From: Clostridia bacterium
GTDB taxonomy: Bacteria > Bacillota_A > Clostridia > Oscillospirales > CAG-272
NCBI GenBank assembly: GCA_017411885.1
Contig: JAFQPF010000262.1
Coordinates: 1-6,088 of the forward strand
Reading direction: 5' to 3'
DNA length: 6,088 nucleotides
A program made the translations under genes and the position numbers. A model generated the notes under the pieces. That model was not told the origin of the DNA and made no database searches. It saw only the letters and a program-made list of their open reading frames with translations. This document shows, piece by piece, positions 4,759 through 6,088 of this stretch. Positions within the stretch are counted from its first letter, which is position 1. The number at the start of each line of letters is the position of its first letter.

Positions 4759-5169
4759 ATGACAATTGGACAAAAAAGGATAATTATAACATTATCGGTA
4801 ATAATAATTATCGTCGCGCTTGCATCTATATGGTTGCTTTCACCGAGAGCAATGTTTGATAATGCGGGCAGAATAAAGCTTGAGCGGGTTGAAAAATACG
4901 TTGACGGCACACGAGAGGATATCACAGACGTTGTAGACGTGAATCAAATAAAAACGATTATCTCGAGGCTGGAATTATTTAAGCCTTCTATGCAGGCTGT
5001 AGCTGACGATACAGATAAAATTTCATACGTTGTCAGCCTTAATTATAATGCAGAGCAGTGGGTCATAACACTTGGCGAGATCAATATGGCGTACAAGAGT
5101 ACAAAAGAGAGCGGACATAGGATATTTAACAGTCAGCTTCTTATGGACGCGCTTGACTGTATGAGCTGA
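4759..5169 (+). CDS. Hypothetical membrane-anchored protein
   Basis: A 136-residue protein I do not recognise. Residues 8-27 (IIITLSVIIIIVALASIWLL) form one strong membrane helix after a short KR-containing N-terminus, so residues 30-136 are probably outside the membrane. The outer part has charged alpha/beta character: RIKLERVEKYVDGTREDI, then VNQIKTIISRLELF, then a strand pair SYVVSLNYNAEQWVITLGEI, ending in an apparent helix. This layout (N-anchor, a strand followed by a helix for a 'residue position' motif, then a strand pair) recalls small extracytoplasmic DUF5301-like proteins of Clostridia, but I hold that loosely. GGAGGG lies 8 bases before the ATG at 4759. There are two cysteines at most outside the helix and no lipobox, so it is a membrane-anchored protein, not a lipoprotein. 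No terminator is visible before the tRNA gene 84 bases downstream. Confidence 0.8.
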   Translation: MTIGQKRIIITLSVIIIIVALASIWLLSPRAMFDNAGRIKLERVEKYVDGTREDITDVVDVNQIKTIISRLELFKPSMQAVADDTDKISYVVSLNYNAEQWVITLGEINMAYKSTKESGHRIFNSQLLMDALDCMS

Positions 5170-5204
5170 TATTGAAAATTTAATTTAAAACTTGAAAAAA
5201 GGTC

Positions 5205-5233
5205 TTGACAAAACACATAGTTTGTGGTATCAT
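5205..5233 (+). promoter_or_regulatory. tRNA-Gly promoter
   Basis: TTGACA (5205-5210), a 17-base spacer and TATCAT (5228-5233) match eleven of twelve consensus positions. The transcript would start near 5240, leaving a 5' leader of about 14 nt for RNase P to remove. Confidence 0.88.
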
Positions 5234-5253
5234 ATATACCGTTGAGCAAATAC

Positions 5254-5327
<74 letters not shown>

Positions 5328-5330
5328 AAA

Positions 5331-5358
5331 ATCCAAGTCAAGGGACTTGGATTTTTTT
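5331..5358 (+). terminator. Terminator after tRNA-Gly
   Basis: ATCCAAGTC (5331-5339) and GACTTGGAT (5344-5352) form a perfect 9-bp stem with an AAGG loop, followed by a run of seven T's ending at 5358. It ends the tRNA transcript and any read-through from the upstream gene. Confidence 0.93.
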
Positions 5359-5452
5359 ATGCCAAATTATTGCAAAAAGTATAACTTGCTTACGTTCGAT
5401 TGAACTGTGAACTGTGTGCGAAAAAATATGTTTTTTAATTTCCCAAATACTA

Positions 5453-5481
5453 TTGACTTTTGTGGTATATAGTGCTATTAT
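5453..5481 (+). promoter_or_regulatory. Extended -10 promoter of the ABC transporter gene
   Basis: TTGACT (5453-5458), a 17-base spacer and TATTAT (5476-5481), with TGC directly before the -10 as an extended -10 element. The predicted start is near 5488, giving a leader of about 83 nt. Confidence 0.8.
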
Positions 5482-5490
5482 TACCTAAAC

Positions 5491-5552
5491 CCAAGATAAA
5501 TCTTGGCTTGAATATCCGCTTTTTAGTGTTCAGTCCGGGCGTATGCCCGCGG
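5491..5552 (+). promoter_or_regulatory. Structured leader with two hairpins
   Basis: CCAAGA-TAAA-TCTTGG (5491-5506) is a perfect 6-bp hairpin at the start of the transcript. CGGGC-GTAT-GCCCG (5536-5549) is a GC-rich 5-bp hairpin about 20 bases before the start codon, just upstream of the AAAGGA ribosome binding site at 5555-5560. No U tract follows either, so neither is a terminator. It matches no riboswitch I recognise; mRNA stability or translation control are possible. Confidence 0.4.
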
Positions 5553-5570
5553 TGAAAGGATGGGTGAAGT

Positions 5571-6088
5571 ATGGAAAAAACTTACTACACTTACAAAAAC
5601 AAACCCCTTACAGATGAAGTAGAAGCGATTGTCAACCAGCTTTCGGATGAGAACGAACGTGTACTGTTTGTGATCATCGGTGATTTGACGTTAAAGAGCA
5701 GATATGCTCCGAGTGCCTTGATCTTTACAGAGCGTCTTGTGGTATCTTATGAGGAGGGACATACAAAACGTTTTCTGTTCTCGGACATGAAAAATGTTGA
5801 GGCAAAGCGTATGTATGGAAATGCAACGCTATCGGCTCTTATGCCGGACGGAAGACGTGAGATATTCTATCGCTACAACTATTCAATCGCATCATTGTGT
5901 GATGCAGCAGCGTTGTTTATCAACCATATAAACGCCGGGGCAGATCTGAATGAGGAGCTTGCAATTATAGCAGTATCCTTTGAACGTATCTTAAGCGTTT
6001 GTCCGAAATGCGGCAGAACGCTGTTGCACCCCGGTGCACAGTGTATCATGTGCCGTTCAAAGACAAAGATACTTAAATCCTTGTCAAA
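5571..6088 (+). CDS. ABC exporter subunit, N-terminal PH-like and zinc-ribbon part (3' end outside window)
   Basis: The first 172 residues run off the right edge. Residues about 1-125 form a mostly beta domain with VLFVIIGDLTLKSRYAPSALIFTERLVVSY (around 31-60) and RMYGNATLSALMPDGR (80-95), resembling a pleckstrin-homology-like fold. DAAALFINHIN (111-121) looks like its closing helix. A zinc ribbon follows: C144-x2-C147 (CPKCG) and C158-x2-C161, then a basic linker (SKTKILKSLS). I recall this order ahead of the transmembrane and ATPase domains in ABC exporter (permease plus ATP-binding) proteins of Ruminococcaceae. The transporter domains are not in the window, so that identity rests on recall. 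The ATG at 5571 has AAAGGA 10 bases upstream, and the GTG codons nearby are out of frame. Confidence 0.75.
   Translation, partial: MEKTYYTYKNKPLTDEVEAIVNQLSDENERVLFVIIGDLTLKSRYAPSALIFTERLVVSYEEGHTKRFLFSDMKNVEAKRMYGNATLSALMPDGRREIFYRYNYSIASLCDAAALFINHINAGADLNEELAIIAVSFERILSVCPKCGRTLLHPGAQCIMCRSKTKILKSLS

Noticed and set aside
5526..5555. Nine-codon GTG-started ORF in the ABC transporter leader
   Set aside because: No ribosome binding site precedes the GTG and its sequence is mostly the GC-rich hairpin; read as coding by chance.

Overview
The window looks like the chromosome of a low- to medium-GC Gram-positive anaerobe of the class Clostridia, most likely a Ruminococcus-like member of the Oscillospiraceae. 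The evidence is strong AGGAGG-type ribosome binding sites, sigma-A promoters with 17-bp spacers, a T-box leader on thrS, a tRNA with encoded CCA, and an ABC-transporter N-terminus with a zinc ribbon that I recognise from that group. The genus is inferred from memory of family sequences, not from a search.

Left region (1-1510, all minus strand): the start of a phage DNA-packaging operon, read right to left. Two small cysteine-rich (probably zinc-binding) proteins are followed by a coiled-coil protein, a small-terminase-like protein and the ATPase domain of a large terminase subunit that runs off the left edge. The genes overlap or are closely spaced. A near-consensus extended -10 promoter (1623-1651), surrounded by several perfect or near-perfect inverted repeats, drives the operon. 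No integrase, repressor or replication gene lies between this operon and the chromosomal genes to its right, so the window probably contains one edge of a prophage or of a degraded or domesticated one. An A9 run in the overlap of the coiled-coil and small-terminase-like genes could fuse the two by slippage.

Middle region (1511-4640): a 336-base intergenic stretch holds the phage promoter, candidate operators, an orphan leftward terminator and a candidate ppa promoter. Then comes ppa (family I inorganic pyrophosphatase, plus strand), which converges on thrS (threonyl-tRNA synthetase, minus strand) across a shared terminator hairpin. Pyrophosphatase removes the PPi made by aminoacyl-tRNA synthetases such as ThrRS, but the two genes are separately transcribed. 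thrS is preceded by a complete T-box leader (promoter, 5' hairpin, Stem I, ACC threonine specifier, T-box sequence, terminator). A previously unflagged 16-codon ORF with an excellent Shine-Dalgarno lies between the T-box terminator and thrS and overlaps the thrS start.

Right region (4700-6088, plus strand): a perfect-consensus promoter drives an unrecognised 136-aa protein with one N-terminal membrane helix. It is followed by tRNA-Gly(UCC) with its own promoter and terminator. Last comes the N-terminal part of an ABC exporter subunit carrying a PH-like domain and a zinc ribbon, behind an extended -10 promoter and a leader of about 83 nt with two hairpins.

No CRISPR array, insertion sequence, rRNA or replication origin was seen. 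The most unusual items are the A9 overlap in the packaging operon, the inverted-repeat-rich phage promoter beside the chromosome junction, and the small ORF overlapping thrS.
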